A stretch of DNA of 45,701 nt from DATKCN01 sp035513175 (GCA_035513175.1 DATKCN010000102.1:1-45701); one strand, 5' to 3'; positions 23,754 through 32,440 are shown, counted from the stretch's first letter. The notes: generated from the sequence alone by a model not told the origin. Numbers and translations are program-made.

Positions 23754-24953
23754 ATGACCGAAACCCGCGGACCGCTGGACGGCGTGCGCGTGCTCGACCT
23801 GTCCCGCGTGCTGGCAGGCCCGTACTGCACAATGATGCTGGGAGACCTCGGCGCGGACGTGCTGAAGATCGAGCAGCCTGGACGGGGAGACGACACCCGC
23901 GCCTGGGGTCCACCCTGGGTGGGAACCGAGAGCGCCTACTATGTCTCGGTAAACCGCAACAAGCGCAGCATGACCCTCGATCTCAAGCTACCGGCCGCCC
24001 AGCAGATCATTCGCGAGCTGGCGGCGCAAAGCGACATCGTCGTGGAGAACTTCAGGCGCGGCAGCCTGGAGCGCATGCATATCGGCCACGAACAGCTCAG
24101 CGAACCGAACCCGCGCCTGATCTGGTCGACGATCAGCGGCTACGGCTCGGACGGACCCGACGCCGACCGGCCCGGGTACGACTTTGTCACCCAGGGCGAA
24201 AGCGGCATCATGGCCATCACCGGCGAACCGGACGGTGAGCCGATGAAGGTCGGCGTCGCCATCGTCGACATTACCACCTCGCTGTTTACGACGATCGCGA
24301 TCCTCGGGGCGCTGCGCTCCCGCGACGCGACCGGACGCGGACAGCGCGTCGACACGAACCTGCTGTCGTCAGCGGTCGCTTGGCTCGCCAATGTGGGCCA
24401 GAGCCATCTCGTTTCCGGCCAGCCGGCCCGGCGCTATCGCAACGCACATGCGAGTATCGTCCCGTACCAGGCGTTCCGCGCCCGGGACCAGCATTTTACC
24501 GTCGCGGTCGGCAACGATCGCCAGTTCAGCGCACTGTGTCACGCGATCGGACGGCCCGACATCGCGCATGACCCGCGGTTCGTCGCCAATCCGCTGCGGG
24601 TCGAGAACCGCGACGCGCTTGTCGCGCTGCTGCACGAGGTTTTCGAGACGCGTGAGGCGCGGCACTGGCTGGACGCGTGCCAGGCTGCCGGCGTCCCCAG
24701 TGGGCCGATCAACTCGATCGAGCAGGTGTTCCAGCATCCGCAGGTGCTCGCGAACGGAATGCTTGCCGAGATCGATCACCCTCTGGCCGGGACGTTGAGG
24801 ATGGCGGGCATCCCGTACACGCTCTCCGGGTCGCCGGCATCCGTGCGTATGCCTCCGCCGCTGCTTGGGCAGCACACGGAGGAGGTTCTGAAGGAGCGCC
24901 TGGGGAGAACCGACCAGGACATCGCAAAGCTGCGAAGGGACGGAGTGATCTGA
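23754..24953 (+). CDS. CaiB/BaiF family (class III) CoA transferase
   Basis: A 399-residue class III CoA transferase, which moves CoA between carboxylic acids through an aspartyl-anhydride intermediate. The N-terminus GPLDGVRVLDLSRVLAGPYCTMMLGDLGADVLKIEQP is the family signature. The catalytic Asp is in PGYDFVTQGESGIM (about 147). VDTNLLSSAVAWLAN and the C-terminal GVPSGPINSIEQVFQHPQVLANGML complete the pattern. Acid substrates cannot be inferred. Start ATG 23754 matches the family; upstream frame (to 23595) is not similar. The stop overlaps the next gene by 4 nt (CTGA), so the two are probably translationally coupled. Confidence 0.93.
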   Translation: MTETRGPLDGVRVLDLSRVLAGPYCTMMLGDLGADVLKIEQPGRGDDTRAWGPPWVGTESAYYVSVNRNKRSMTLDLKLPAAQQIIRELAAQSDIVVENFRRGSLERMHIGHEQLSEPNPRLIWSTISGYGSDGPDADRPGYDFVTQGESGIMAITGEPDGEPMKVGVAIVDITTSLFTTIAILGALRSRDATGRGQRVDTNLLSSAVAWLANVGQSHLVSGQPARRYRNAHASIVPYQAFRARDQHFTVAVGNDRQFSALCHAIGRPDIAHDPRFVANPLRVENRDALVALLHEVFETREARHWLDACQAAGVPSGPINSIEQVFQHPQVLANGMLAEIDHPLAGTLRMAGIPYTLSGSPASVRMPPPLLGQHTEEVLKERLGRTDQDIAKLRRDGVI

Positions 24954-25714
24954 GCGAGGACAACACTGAGGAGCGCCGGGAAAGCGATCAGCCCGACGAC
25001 ATCACTGTCGACGATGTCTCGCCAATGTACACACGGCGTTCCGCGCGCGACGAGATGTTCGAGGCAATCGCGTTTCATCTGGCAAACGCCGGCCTGCTGG
25101 CGCCAGCCCGCGACTTTGTCGACCAGGTGCGCGCCACGGCAGGCATCCGGATATCGCCGAGGGAGGTGCTGACGGCGGTCACACAGATGGCATCGACGAA
25201 CCGATCGATCTCCGTCGAAAGCGTCGCCGCGCTCGTCTCTGACACTCGTGGGGATCGCTCGCGGCGCCAGCATCGCTACGCTGACGAGTGGCGCGCGCTT
25301 GGCGCGCTGTTGACGCTGCGGGGAGATGATGGCAGCCCCGAGGCTCAGCGCGCGTTCATCGGGGAGGCGCGCCACGCGGCTGGCAAGCGACCCTCCGACC
25401 TGATGCTGCTGCGCGTCGCGATCGCTGCGGCGGAGCTGGGCATTGCGCTCGACACCACGGTCATCGGCAAGGTGGCTCGGCGCCTGCCCATCAGCGCTGC
25501 GCAGATCGGCCGGGATGAGCTGCGCGACGCCGTCCAGCACGAGACGCGCATGCTCCGACGGGAGTCCACCCGTGGGACCGGCCGCGTGCGGGGCGCGCGC
25601 CCGGCCACCACATCGTCAGCGGGAATCGTCACACGTCGGTGGCGCCCTGGTGGACGCAGGAACCGGTCGATGAATCGCGGCCGCCGCCGTTCCGCGAACG
25701 ATCGCGAGCGATAA
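24950..25714 (+). CDS. Unknown protein coupled to the CoA transferase, probable CTG start
   Basis: A soluble, mostly alpha-helical protein of 254 residues if it begins at CTG 24950. I do not recognise a family. The first 25 residues are acidic (SEDNTEERRESDQPDD), the middle is helical with charged repeats, and the last 40 are very basic (RRWRPGGRRNRSMNRGRRR). Start choice is the difficulty: no ATG, GTG or TTG lies near the CoA transferase stop in this frame, and the next ATG is 25025 without a ribosome-binding site. The codons between 24950 and 25025 have the GC-rich third positions of coding DNA, and GGAG with AAGGGA stands just before CTG 24950, whose last two bases overlap the TGA of caiB-like gene. 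A CTG start with CTGA overlap is therefore my choice. ATG 25025 (229 residues) is the conservative alternative. Confidence 0.6.
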   Translation: MSEDNTEERRESDQPDDITVDDVSPMYTRRSARDEMFEAIAFHLANAGLLAPARDFVDQVRATAGIRISPREVLTAVTQMASTNRSISVESVAALVSDTRGDRSRRQHRYADEWRALGALLTLRGDDGSPEAQRAFIGEARHAAGKRPSDLMLLRVAIAAAELGIALDTTVIGKVARRLPISAAQIGRDELRDAVQHETRMLRRESTRGTGRVRGARPATTSSAGIVTRRWRPGGRRNRSMNRGRRRSANDRER

Positions 25715-25967
25715 CCTGGAACCGGGGGTCCGGCGCGGCGGGCCGACGTGCGCGCGAACGTAACGACTTCTCCGACAGACGCTCGGCGCCGGAGCATCGC
25801 CGTGGTTGTTGCCGCGAATGTTGCCACGTCGATTCAACGTCACATGTCAGTCGTCCGACGCACACGCACAATCGACGCTCCGATGATCGCGCAAACAGCG
25901 ATGAACGAGGCAGTCGCGCGGGCATTGTCGTCTGCATTGGCACGCTGGAGCGCCGTCCGGTCTGTCG

Positions 25968-26909
25968 CTACTGCGGCGCCTCTACGCGAGCCGTGGAGCC
26001 GATGCTGCCCAGGTCGTAGTTCGCGAACAGTCGGCCCTCCGTGCCGTCGTCGTTAGTCCACGTCACGTCGGCCTCCTGGCGGATCATGATGTTGAGCTCG
26101 TTGTCTATCCAGACGTTTACTTCACCGCTCACGTCGGTGGGAGCCTCGTCCGTGCCAGAGAGCTCAGCGAGAGTCAGGTAGTCCTCTCCCGTAATCCTGT
26201 AGCGCGTCGTCTCACGTCCGTTGATCGTCTCTTCGCCAACGCGGGCCGCTTCCAGTTCGGCTTCGAGCGGTGGGACCGTGCTCAGGAACATGCTGGGCGA
26301 GAAGAACGCCATGTCGGTGCCAGGTATTGACGTGATGGATCCATCATCCTGAGTAAGATAGGTCACGTCGTCGACGACCCAGACCTCCAGCAACGTATCG
26401 ATCGCCACCACGCGCATGTGGTAGTTGTCGACTGCCGCCTGCTGAACCTCCATTTCGAAGGTGAACGGTTCCGGCTCCTCCGGAATGCCGGCGGCGTCCA
26501 TCCGGAACGTCAGCGTGTAATTCGGCAGCAGATCCGGGTCCAAAGTCTCGATTTCGCCGAGCAGGTCCTCGACGTCACCGAGCGTGGTCGCGGTCGCGGC
26601 CACCGTTGCGGTGGCGGCGTCCGTCTCGGTTGGCGTGGGAGCCAGCGGCGCCGTCGTCGCGGTTGACGCCGCCACGGTTGCGGCTGGCGACGTGGCTGTC
26701 GCGACGGCCACCGTCGGTGTTGACTCCGCCGGCGGGGAAGGTGTCTCCTGTGCCGTAACTGCCCGCGTAGATGTCGCCACGGCGGCTTCCGCGGTCGGCG
26801 TCACGACATCACTGTCGCTGCCGGTGTTGCATGCCGCGATCACGAGCGACAGCGCCAGTAGTCCGCATACGATGGCAAGCCACCGCACGAATCGACATCG
26901 ACTCTTCAT
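25968..26909 (-). CDS. LppX/LprG-like lipoprotein
   Basis: A 313-residue lipoprotein. The signal peptide is MKSRCRFVRWLAIVCGLLALSLVIAAC, with lipobox VIAAC and lipid-modified Cys27. Residues 35-108 are a Thr/Ala/Pro/Val linker of low complexity. Residues 110-313 form a beta-rich domain of the LolA/LppX-like fold (LLPNYTLTFRMDAAG..., VDDVTYLTQDDGSIT, DVSGEVNVWIDNELNIMIRQEADVTW), which binds lipids or acyl chains in known members. Ligand unknown. The protein lies downstream of the Nudix-like gene on the same strand, 30 nt apart, so the two may be co-transcribed. The DNA of the linker is a run of GCC/GTC/ACC-like codons and should not be confused with a tandem repeat. Confidence 0.87.
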   Translation of the reverse strand: MKSRCRFVRWLAIVCGLLALSLVIAACNTGSDSDVVTPTAEAAVATSTRAVTAQETPSPPAESTPTVAVATATSPAATVAASTATTAPLAPTPTETDAATATVAATATTLGDVEDLLGEIETLDPDLLPNYTLTFRMDAAGIPEEPEPFTFEMEVQQAAVDNYHMRVVAIDTLLEVWVVDDVTYLTQDDGSITSIPGTDMAFFSPSMFLSTVPPLEAELEAARVGEETINGRETTRYRITGEDYLTLAELSGTDEAPTDVSGEVNVWIDNELNIMIRQEADVTWTNDDGTEGRLFANYDLGSIGSTARVEAPQ

Positions 26910-26939
26910 TCCACCTCCATCGAATGACGCTCAGACCGG

Positions 26940-27434
26940 CTACCAGCTCGGCTCAGCGCGCTCGCGGCCAAACTCATCCCGAGTCACGCGCACATACGCC
27001 ATTGGTCTCACGAACCCCGCCCGCAGATCCTCCGCGAGCAGATCCCCGACTCCGACCGGCTCGAACACTTCGTCCGTGCCCGCTGGCGTAACAAACCGTA
27101 CACCAGCGCGCGGCTCCGGGTCATCCTCACGCCATAGTTCGCACAGCACGCACAGCGTCACGTCCCGGCCCACCGACTCATGAACGTAGACCACGCGTTC
27201 GGCGGTCGCGCGCGCTCCAGCCGTGCCGAGCAGGATCCGTTCAGCGGCCGCGAGGACGCTCTCGCCCTGCTTCAGTGGGCCGGAGGGGAGCTTCGCGCTG
27301 CCGAACGCGGCGCGAGCCAGCACCTCATTCGCGCCGCCCAGCTCTGCCGGCAGCGGCACGATCGCCGCCACGAGCAGCTGAACGCCCTGCGCGGCTTCCT
27401 GCCGTGGACGCTGTTCCCAATCGGCGTCGATCAT
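26940..27434 (-). CDS. Nudix-like protein with a degenerate Nudix box
   Basis: A 164-residue protein with Nudix-type architecture. The segment LPSGPLKQGESVLAAAERILLGTAGA aligns with the Nudix box Gx5Ex7REUxEExGU. The first Gly and Glu and the Arg are kept, but the metal-binding REUxEE is RILLGT, so the pyrophosphatase centre is missing. Flanking strands (LLVAAIVPL, VVYVHESVGRDVTLCVLCELW) keep the fold pattern. It is therefore more likely a binding or regulatory Nudix homologue than a hydrolase. AAGGAGGT lies 11 nt before the ATG at 27434. It heads the pair with the lipoprotein gene and follows the nitroreductase gene on the same strand by 36 nt. Confidence 0.65.
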   Translation of the reverse strand: MIDADWEQRPRQEAAQGVQLLVAAIVPLPAELGGANEVLARAAFGSAKLPSGPLKQGESVLAAAERILLGTAGARATAERVVYVHESVGRDVTLCVLCELWREDDPEPRAGVRFVTPAGTDEVFEPVGVGDLLAEDLRAGFVRPMAYVRVTRDEFGRERAEPSW

Positions 27435-27470
27435 CAGCGTTCCATACCTCCTTGATCGTGGTCAGGTAGC

Positions 27471-28070
27471 TCAATCGATCCAGCGCTCTCGATGCATGAA
27501 TGAGTCCAGCGCTCGCCTGCCCCGCTTGAGCGAAGGCGATGGCACGTCCTGGTCGGCGTGCCCAATCGGGATCACGCCAACCGGCGTCACCTCCGCGGGG
27601 ATCCCCAGCAGCTGCTTGAGCGCGGGCGTGTCAGGAATGCCGGCGTATCCGGCCGCCAGCCCCTCGTTGACGACGGCCAGCAGGAGCGCCATCACCGAGC
27701 AGCCGATGTCGATGTACCAGAACGGAACCGGCCATTCGATCTCGCTGCCGTCCTCCAGCAGTTTGTCGGCCTCCTGGTATCGCCGGTGATAGGCCGCCTC
27801 GCTGACGCACGCGATCGCCTGAACGGGCGCTTCAGATATCCACCGATGCCCGAATGCCTGCTCATAGTGTTCGTCTTCCCCACACGTGCGGGCGACCTCG
27901 CGCCGCGTCGCGGCGTCCGTCACGATAATGAACGACTGTCCTTGTGTATAGCCCGCGCTCGGCGCGCGTTGCGCCGCGCGCATGGCGCGCTCGATCGCGG
28001 CGTAATCAACCGGGTCCGGCTTGAAGTGTCGCACCATGCGTCGCTTCCGGACCACGTCAGCAAATTCCAT
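27471..28070 (-). CDS. Nitroreductase-family FMN oxidoreductase
   Basis: A 199-residue flavoprotein of the nitroreductase superfamily. The N-terminal signature MEFADVVRKRRMVRHFKPDPVDYAAIERAMRAAQRAPSAGYTQGQSFIIVTD holds the FMN-phosphate-binding arginines (RKRRMVR). The C-terminal VTPVGVIPIGHADQD is the usual last strand. These enzymes work as dimers with FMN at the interface and reduce nitro groups, quinones or enones with NAD(P)H. The frame extends to 28148, but family alignment favours MEFADVV at 28070; MRRMEF three residues earlier is possible. Ribosome-binding site is weak. Physiological substrate unknown. It is divergent from the AlaX gene. Confidence 0.88.
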   Translation of the reverse strand: MEFADVVRKRRMVRHFKPDPVDYAAIERAMRAAQRAPSAGYTQGQSFIIVTDAATRREVARTCGEDEHYEQAFGHRWISEAPVQAIACVSEAAYHRRYQEADKLLEDGSEIEWPVPFWYIDIGCSVMALLLAVVNEGLAAGYAGIPDTPALKQLLGIPAEVTPVGVIPIGHADQDVPSPSLKRGRRALDSFMHRERWID

Positions 28071-28295
28071 GCGCCGCATTCCCGTCACGCTGCTACCGAG
28101 CTGCCGTCTCATCAGGCACACGATACATACCTCGACATCCGTCCACAAGCCTGCCCGCGCTCACCAGCCGCGCCGGGTGGTTCAGAGTGGCACGCCGTCT
28201 GGCTGGCGCGTATGCTCTAGGCGCGCCAGATTGCGATTGAGAAACGGCCGCGCGCGGCGCGGCTGTCCGGAATCAGGGAATTCTGGGGAACGAGC

Positions 28296-29048
28296 GTGTC
28301 GATGACCGGCCTGATGTATCTGAGTGATCCATATGCTGTGTCCTTTGACGCAATTGTCGTGGATATCGGACCCAATGGGTGGCTGATGCTGAACCAGACC
28401 GCGTTCTATCCAACTGGCGGGGGGCAGCCGCACGACACGGGGTCAATCGCGCGCGGCGCTGACGTCTGGCGCATCACTGACGTGTCGAAGCGGGACGGCG
28501 GCGTGGTCCATGCGCTGGACGACGCTCCCGGCGCCTTGACAACCGGCGCGACGGTCCAGGGCCGGATCGATTGGGACCGGCGCTACCGTCTGATGCGCAC
28601 GCACACCGCGCTGCACGTGCTGTGCGGTGTCGTCTTTCGCGAATTCGGAGCGCTCGTCACCGGCGGCAACATGGGAATCGACAAGGCGCGCATGGACTTC
28701 GAGCTGGACGACCTGAATGAGACGCGCGTTCGTCACATTGAAACGACAGCGAATGCGGTGATTCGCGATGGACGGCGGGTGACGTGGAAGAGCCTGCCGC
28801 GAGACGAAGCGTTCCGAATTCCGGATCTGATCCGCACCCGCGTCAATCTGTTGCCCGAAGGCATCACCGAAGTGCGAGTGGTAGAGATCGAAGGGCTGGA
28901 CATCCAGGCCGATGGCGGCACGCACGTCCGCAACACGCGTGAGGTCGGTGGTCTCCGGGTCATCGGCACGCGGTCGAAGGGCCGCGGCAACAAGCGCCTT
29001 GAGATCGAGCTGATAGATTGCGAGATCGGACCGGGAGAGGGCACGTAG
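28296..29048 (+). CDS. Alanyl-tRNA editing protein, AlaX-like
   Basis: A 250-residue stand-alone editing protein related to the C-terminal half of alanyl-tRNA synthetase. It should hydrolyse Ser-tRNA(Ala) or Gly-tRNA(Ala). The gly-rich loop FYPTGGGQPHDTG is present. Metal ligands are H103 and H107 (HTALHVL) and H210. The fourth ligand, usually the Cys of CGGTH, is Asp206 here (QADGGTH). Asp can bind zinc or another metal, so activity may survive. N-terminal beta domain 1-90, editing domain 91-250 ending with a KGRGNKRLEIEL strand. GTG 28296 and ATG 28302 are both possible starts; no strong ribosome-binding site separates them. It ends 2 nt before the aminotransferase gene, so these two are an operon. 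Confidence 0.9.
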   Translation: MSMTGLMYLSDPYAVSFDAIVVDIGPNGWLMLNQTAFYPTGGGQPHDTGSIARGADVWRITDVSKRDGGVVHALDDAPGALTTGATVQGRIDWDRRYRLMRTHTALHVLCGVVFREFGALVTGGNMGIDKARMDFELDDLNETRVRHIETTANAVIRDGRRVTWKSLPRDEAFRIPDLIRTRVNLLPEGITEVRVVEIEGLDIQADGGTHVRNTREVGGLRVIGTRSKGRGNKRLEIELIDCEIGPGEGT

Positions 29049-29050
29049 AC

Positions 29051-30310
29051 ATGGGACTTGACTGGGAGCGATTGCGCGCCAGGCGAGCGCCGAGCCTGCA
29101 TGGCTGGGTGAAGACCGACGTCAGCTATATCTGGGACACGCCCAATCTCATCTATCTCTGCGACGGAGCCCCCGCGATCGAGCAGGTCCCGATCGACTTC
29201 CTGCGACAGGCACACGCAGACGCCTGGGAGGACGCGCGGTCGATCATGTCCTACGGGGAAAGCCTTGGACATCAGCCATTGCGCGAGGCCATCGGTCGCC
29301 ATATGGGCGCGCGCGGCGCGGAAGTCAGCGCTGAGCTCGTGCTCGTGACGAACGGTTCGCAGCAGGGGCTTGACCTCATCGCGCGGGCGCTGTTCGACCG
29401 TGGCGACATCGTCATCGTCGAGGGTCCGACCTATTTCGGCGCCTTGCAGGCGTTCGACGCGTACGAGGTCGAATACCGCGTCGCCTCACTGGACGAGCAC
29501 GGACTCATCCCGGAAGCGTTGGAACGGTTGATCGCCGAGGAGCCGCGGCCCAAGGCGCTCTACACGGTGCCCGCATTTCAGAACCCCACCGGCGTGTCGA
29601 CCACCCCGGAGCGGTCGCGGCGGATCGTCGAGATCGCGCGGTCGGCGAATGTTGCCATCATCGAGGATGACCCCTACGGCGACATCTATTTCGGCGGTGC
29701 GGCGCCAGCACCGTTGCGCGCCATCGACCCCGATGTCATCTACCTCGGAACGTTCTCGAAGACCCTCGCCCCTGCGCTGCGCATGGGCTGGATGGTTGCC
29801 CCGGCGGAAATATTTCCGCTGCTCGCCAATTCCAAGGAAGCAGTGGACATCATGTCCGACCGTTTCGTGCAGCGGGCAGTTGCCAGCGCCGCGTCGAATG
29901 GCTGGCTGGAACGACACCTCAACGGAGCGCGGGCGTTCTATCGAGAGCGGCGCGACACGATGTTGGCGGCGTTGGAGCGGGAGATGCCGGACGGCGTCAG
30001 CTGGACACGTCCGGACGGCGGCTTCTTCCTGTGGGTGACGCTTCCGGATGGCATCGACGCCGAGGATGTCCTGAAGGCGTCATTGACGCGTGGCGTTGGC
30101 TTTCTGCCCGGCTCGTGCTTCTATCCGGACGCACGGATCGACAGCTCTTTCCGGCTCGCGTATCCAACTTCGCCGAAGGAGCGCGTCGATGTCGGAATTC
30201 AGCGTATCGGTCTGGCCATTCGCGACGTGTTGAGCGGCAGCGAGACCAGCCGCGCTGTCGAGAGCGGGTTGGTCTCGGCCGCGGGGAAATTCGCGCGAGG
30301 TGGGGGCTAG
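29051..30310 (+). CDS. PLP-dependent aminotransferase, class I/II (2-aminoadipate type)
   Basis: A 419-residue fold-type I aminotransferase of the LysN / MocR-C-terminal-like group. Landmarks: YGESLGHQPLREAIGRHM, VTNGSQQGLDLIARAL for the phosphate loop, FQNPTGVSTTPERSRRIV, EDDPYGDIYF with the pyridine-binding Asp, and the Schiff-base Lys in GTFSKTLAPALRMGW. The family transfers amino groups from 2-aminoadipate, aromatic or branched amino acids. ATG 29051 is preceded by GGAGAGGG; the frame extends 11 codons further but overlaps AlaX. Its C-terminal 40 residues closely match those of the convergent neighbour (ALEREMPDGVSWTRPDGGFFLWVTLP), so the two are paralogues. Its stop overlaps that of the neighbour in a CTAG palindrome. 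Confidence 0.92.
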   Translation: MGLDWERLRARRAPSLHGWVKTDVSYIWDTPNLIYLCDGAPAIEQVPIDFLRQAHADAWEDARSIMSYGESLGHQPLREAIGRHMGARGAEVSAELVLVTNGSQQGLDLIARALFDRGDIVIVEGPTYFGALQAFDAYEVEYRVASLDEHGLIPEALERLIAEEPRPKALYTVPAFQNPTGVSTTPERSRRIVEIARSANVAIIEDDPYGDIYFGGAAPAPLRAIDPDVIYLGTFSKTLAPALRMGWMVAPAEIFPLLANSKEAVDIMSDRFVQRAVASAASNGWLERHLNGARAFYRERRDTMLAALEREMPDGVSWTRPDGGFFLWVTLPDGIDAEDVLKASLTRGVGFLPGSCFYPDARIDSSFRLAYPTSPKERVDVGIQRIGLAIRDVLSGSETSRAVESGLVSAAGKFARGGG

Positions 30311-31521
30311 TCGGCTGGAGCCGCGACGGGCATATGTGCCTTCACGACCGCCGCCAGACGGGCGATGCCCGTGTCGATCTGCTCCTCGGAAACAGCGCTG
30401 AACGACAGCCGCAACGAACGCCGCCCCGATCCGTCGGAGTAGAACGACGGACCAGGAATGTAATCCACCAGGTTCTCGCGGCACTCGCCGGCGATCTCGA
30501 CCGCGTCGACCCCCTCCGGTAACGTCACCCACAGAAAGAAGCCGCCATTTGGGCGCGTCCAGGACACGCCTTCCGGCATTTCTCGTTCCAGCGCCGCGAG
30601 CATATGCTCGCACTTCTCCCGATAGATGCCCCGAAGCCGCGTGATATGCTCGGCGTGGCGACCGGTCGTGATGTACCACTCGGCCAGCGCCGAGGTGTAG
30701 GTGTTTCGCAAGCTGTCGGTGCGACCACGGGAGAGGATCGCGATCACGTCCTTCGGGCCGGCGCACCAGCCAAGGCGCAGCCCGGCCGCGATCGTCTTCG
30801 AGAGCGTGCCGAACAGCAGCACCGAACCGGGACGCGCCAGGCTGTAGAGGGTCGGCTTCTGCTCCCCCTCGAAGCGCAAATCGATGTACGCGTCGTCCTC
30901 AAGGATCAGCAGACCGCGCTCGCTGGCGATCCTTGCCAGCGCGTGCCGCCGCTCGACTGAGAGTTCGACACCAGCGGGATTCTGAAACGTCGGAATCGTG
31001 TAGAGGAACTTCGGCGCGCGCCCTTCGGCCGCCAGCGCGTCCAGCGCCTCCTCGACCCTGGTAGGGTTGATGCCATCCTGGTCGACCTCGACGCCGACCA
31101 CCTCGGCCCCCGCGAGCCGGAACATCCCGGTCGCGCCCATCCAGGCCGGGGCGTCCGCCAGCACGACATTGCCAGGATCGACGAGCATGTCGACAACCAG
31201 GCCCAGGCCGCTGGCGGCGCCTGCCGACAGGAGAATCTGTTCCGCTTCGACCTCAATGTCGTAGTCACGCTTCAGCTTGTCCGCCAGCGCGACGGCCAAT
31301 CCGTCCGGCCCGACGGGATTCGCGTAGGCCAGCGTGTCGCGCCGGTTATGCTCTGAGAGAAATTCCGCGGCTTCCGCCATGTCCTCCAGCGGCAGCGATC
31401 CTGCGTCCGGGTCGCCGTACACGAACGAGACCATGTCGGGTGCTGCCGTGCGCGCCGGACGGCTCATGTGCGCCGCGATCTGTCCGCGTCTCGACCAGCG
31501 CGTGCCCCAGTTCGAGTCCAT
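30307..31521 (-). CDS. PLP-dependent aminotransferase, paralogue of the upstream neighbour
   Basis: A 404-residue aminotransferase of the same group as 29051-30310. Schiff-base Lys is in FGTLSKTIAAGLRLGW; EDDAYIDLRF holds the PLP-ring Asp; FQNPAGVELSVERRHAL is the substrate loop. ATG 31521 has AGAGGA upstream at about 9 nt; the frame extends to 31584 but without family similarity. Within the first 30 residues there is no signal peptide. Convergent arrangement and strong local similarity of the C-terminal coding parts (about four in five bases by eye over some 90 bp) point to an old duplication, or to local gene conversion. Substrate preference unknown; the differing N-terminal halves suggest it is not the same as that of the partner. 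Confidence 0.92.
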   Translation of the reverse strand: MDSNWGTRWSRRGQIAAHMSRPARTAAPDMVSFVYGDPDAGSLPLEDMAEAAEFLSEHNRRDTLAYANPVGPDGLAVALADKLKRDYDIEVEAEQILLSAGAASGLGLVVDMLVDPGNVVLADAPAWMGATGMFRLAGAEVVGVEVDQDGINPTRVEEALDALAAEGRAPKFLYTIPTFQNPAGVELSVERRHALARIASERGLLILEDDAYIDLRFEGEQKPTLYSLARPGSVLLFGTLSKTIAAGLRLGWCAGPKDVIAILSRGRTDSLRNTYTSALAEWYITTGRHAEHITRLRGIYREKCEHMLAALEREMPEGVSWTRPNGGFFLWVTLPEGVDAVEIAGECRENLVDYIPGPSFYSDGSGRRSLRLSFSAVSEEQIDTGIARLAAVVKAHMPVAAPAD

Positions 31522-31631
31522 TCCCGGGAGTCCTCTCGTTATGAAGCGCTGCGTCAGACGCCGCTCGGTGACGCTCGGCGGCACGGCGTCGCCTGAGTAT
31601 ATCCAAGCTTTCGGGCAACGGGAAAATGAAC

Positions 31632-31687
31632 AATCCCCGGCTGCCGATGATGCTCCCGGGCTGGAGCGTCATCGGTAACCGGGGATT
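31632..31687 (-). terminator. Intrinsic terminator of the XRE gene
   Basis: A long hairpin: AATCCCCGG (31632-31640) pairs with CCGGGGATT (31679-31687), and inside it CCGATGA-T-GCTCC pairs with GGAGC-G-TCATCGG. On the minus strand the stem is followed by a T-rich run (TTGTTCATTTT). It lies 32 nt past the XRE stop and reads in the right direction. Confidence 0.7.
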
Positions 31688-31718
31688 CGCGCGCGATCGC
31701 TGAATCTCGCCAGTGGCG

Positions 31719-32177
31719 CTATCTACCGCCCGATTCACGCGACCGCGATGTGGCAGGCTGCCCGTCGCCCCGGCCATTTCGCCCGCCGCCTGATCGGGAC
31801 CTCCGCCGGCTCGTCGCTCCATAGGCCTTGAACGCCTCGAACAGCGCCTGGCGCAGCTCGATCGATGTCGCCAGCAGTTCCCCCTGCAGATCCTCGGAGA
31901 ACCCGCGAGCGTCGAGAATTTCCTGGAGTTCCGCGTCGAGCGTTGTCACTTCGAGCTCGAGTCGCACGAAGTCATCGACGTCGGCGCCCAGCACGTGCGC
32001 GATATCGGATAGCACCTGGAAACTCGGAAGCGTGTGTCCACGCTCCAGACGGCTCAGATGGGACGCCGAAATCCCGGCCTGGGACGCGAGATCATCCAGC
32101 GTTTTGCCCTGCATCCGGCGCATGCGCCGGATCGCCGGGCCGATTCGCTGCCGTTGAATGATTGGGCGTTGGACCAT
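31719..32177 (-). CDS. XRE-family transcriptional regulator
   Basis: A 152-residue helix-turn-helix protein. The HTH domain (about 14-67) is IGPAIRRMRRMQGKTLDDLASQAGISASHLSRLERGHTLPSFQVLSDIAHVLG, a classical lambda-Cro-like fold with the recognition helix SASHLSRLERG. A second helical part (70-120, DDFVRLELEVTTLDAELQEIL...) probably dimerises, and the tail is basic and Gly-rich. Start 32177 is chosen because GAGGG lies 6 nt upstream and the HTH begins soon after; the frame runs open to 32426. Divergent from the membrane-protein gene; repeats at 32441 and 32479 in the shared region are possible operators for autoregulation. No ligand-binding domain is visible. Confidence 0.87.
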   Translation of the reverse strand: MVQRPIIQRQRIGPAIRRMRRMQGKTLDDLASQAGISASHLSRLERGHTLPSFQVLSDIAHVLGADVDDFVRLELEVTTLDAELQEILDARGFSEDLQGELLATSIELRQALFEAFKAYGATSRRRSRSGGGRNGRGDGQPATSRSRESGGR

Positions 32178-32440
32178 TCTTGCCCTCACTTCTCTCGTGG
32201 CATTGCGCCAACATCTATTGCGGGACGCCCTCGGGACACCCAGGAATGCGCCGCCGCACTCAGACCGTTGGCTTGCCATGCGCAGGTTAGTGGCTGCCAC
32301 GTGTCCGATCGTCGCCAGCGCGTCCGTCCGAGGCCTACGAGCCCCCACGGCCGGTAAAGAATATGCGTTTCGCCCATTTTTCGGCATCCGGACGACCGGC
32401 GCAAATCCCGTCCCTCCGAATCCCAACGCAGTGAGTACAG

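Noticed and set aside
25855..25980. Short minus-strand frame encoding a membrane-helix-like peptide after the lipoprotein gene
   Set aside because: A stretch such as ASFIAVCAIIGASIV appears in the frame, but there is no start codon or ribosome-binding site, so it is probably a chance reading.
26570..26800. Apparent GCC/ACC-rich repeat
   Set aside because: It is the Thr/Ala/Pro linker of the lipoprotein gene, in frame and coding.
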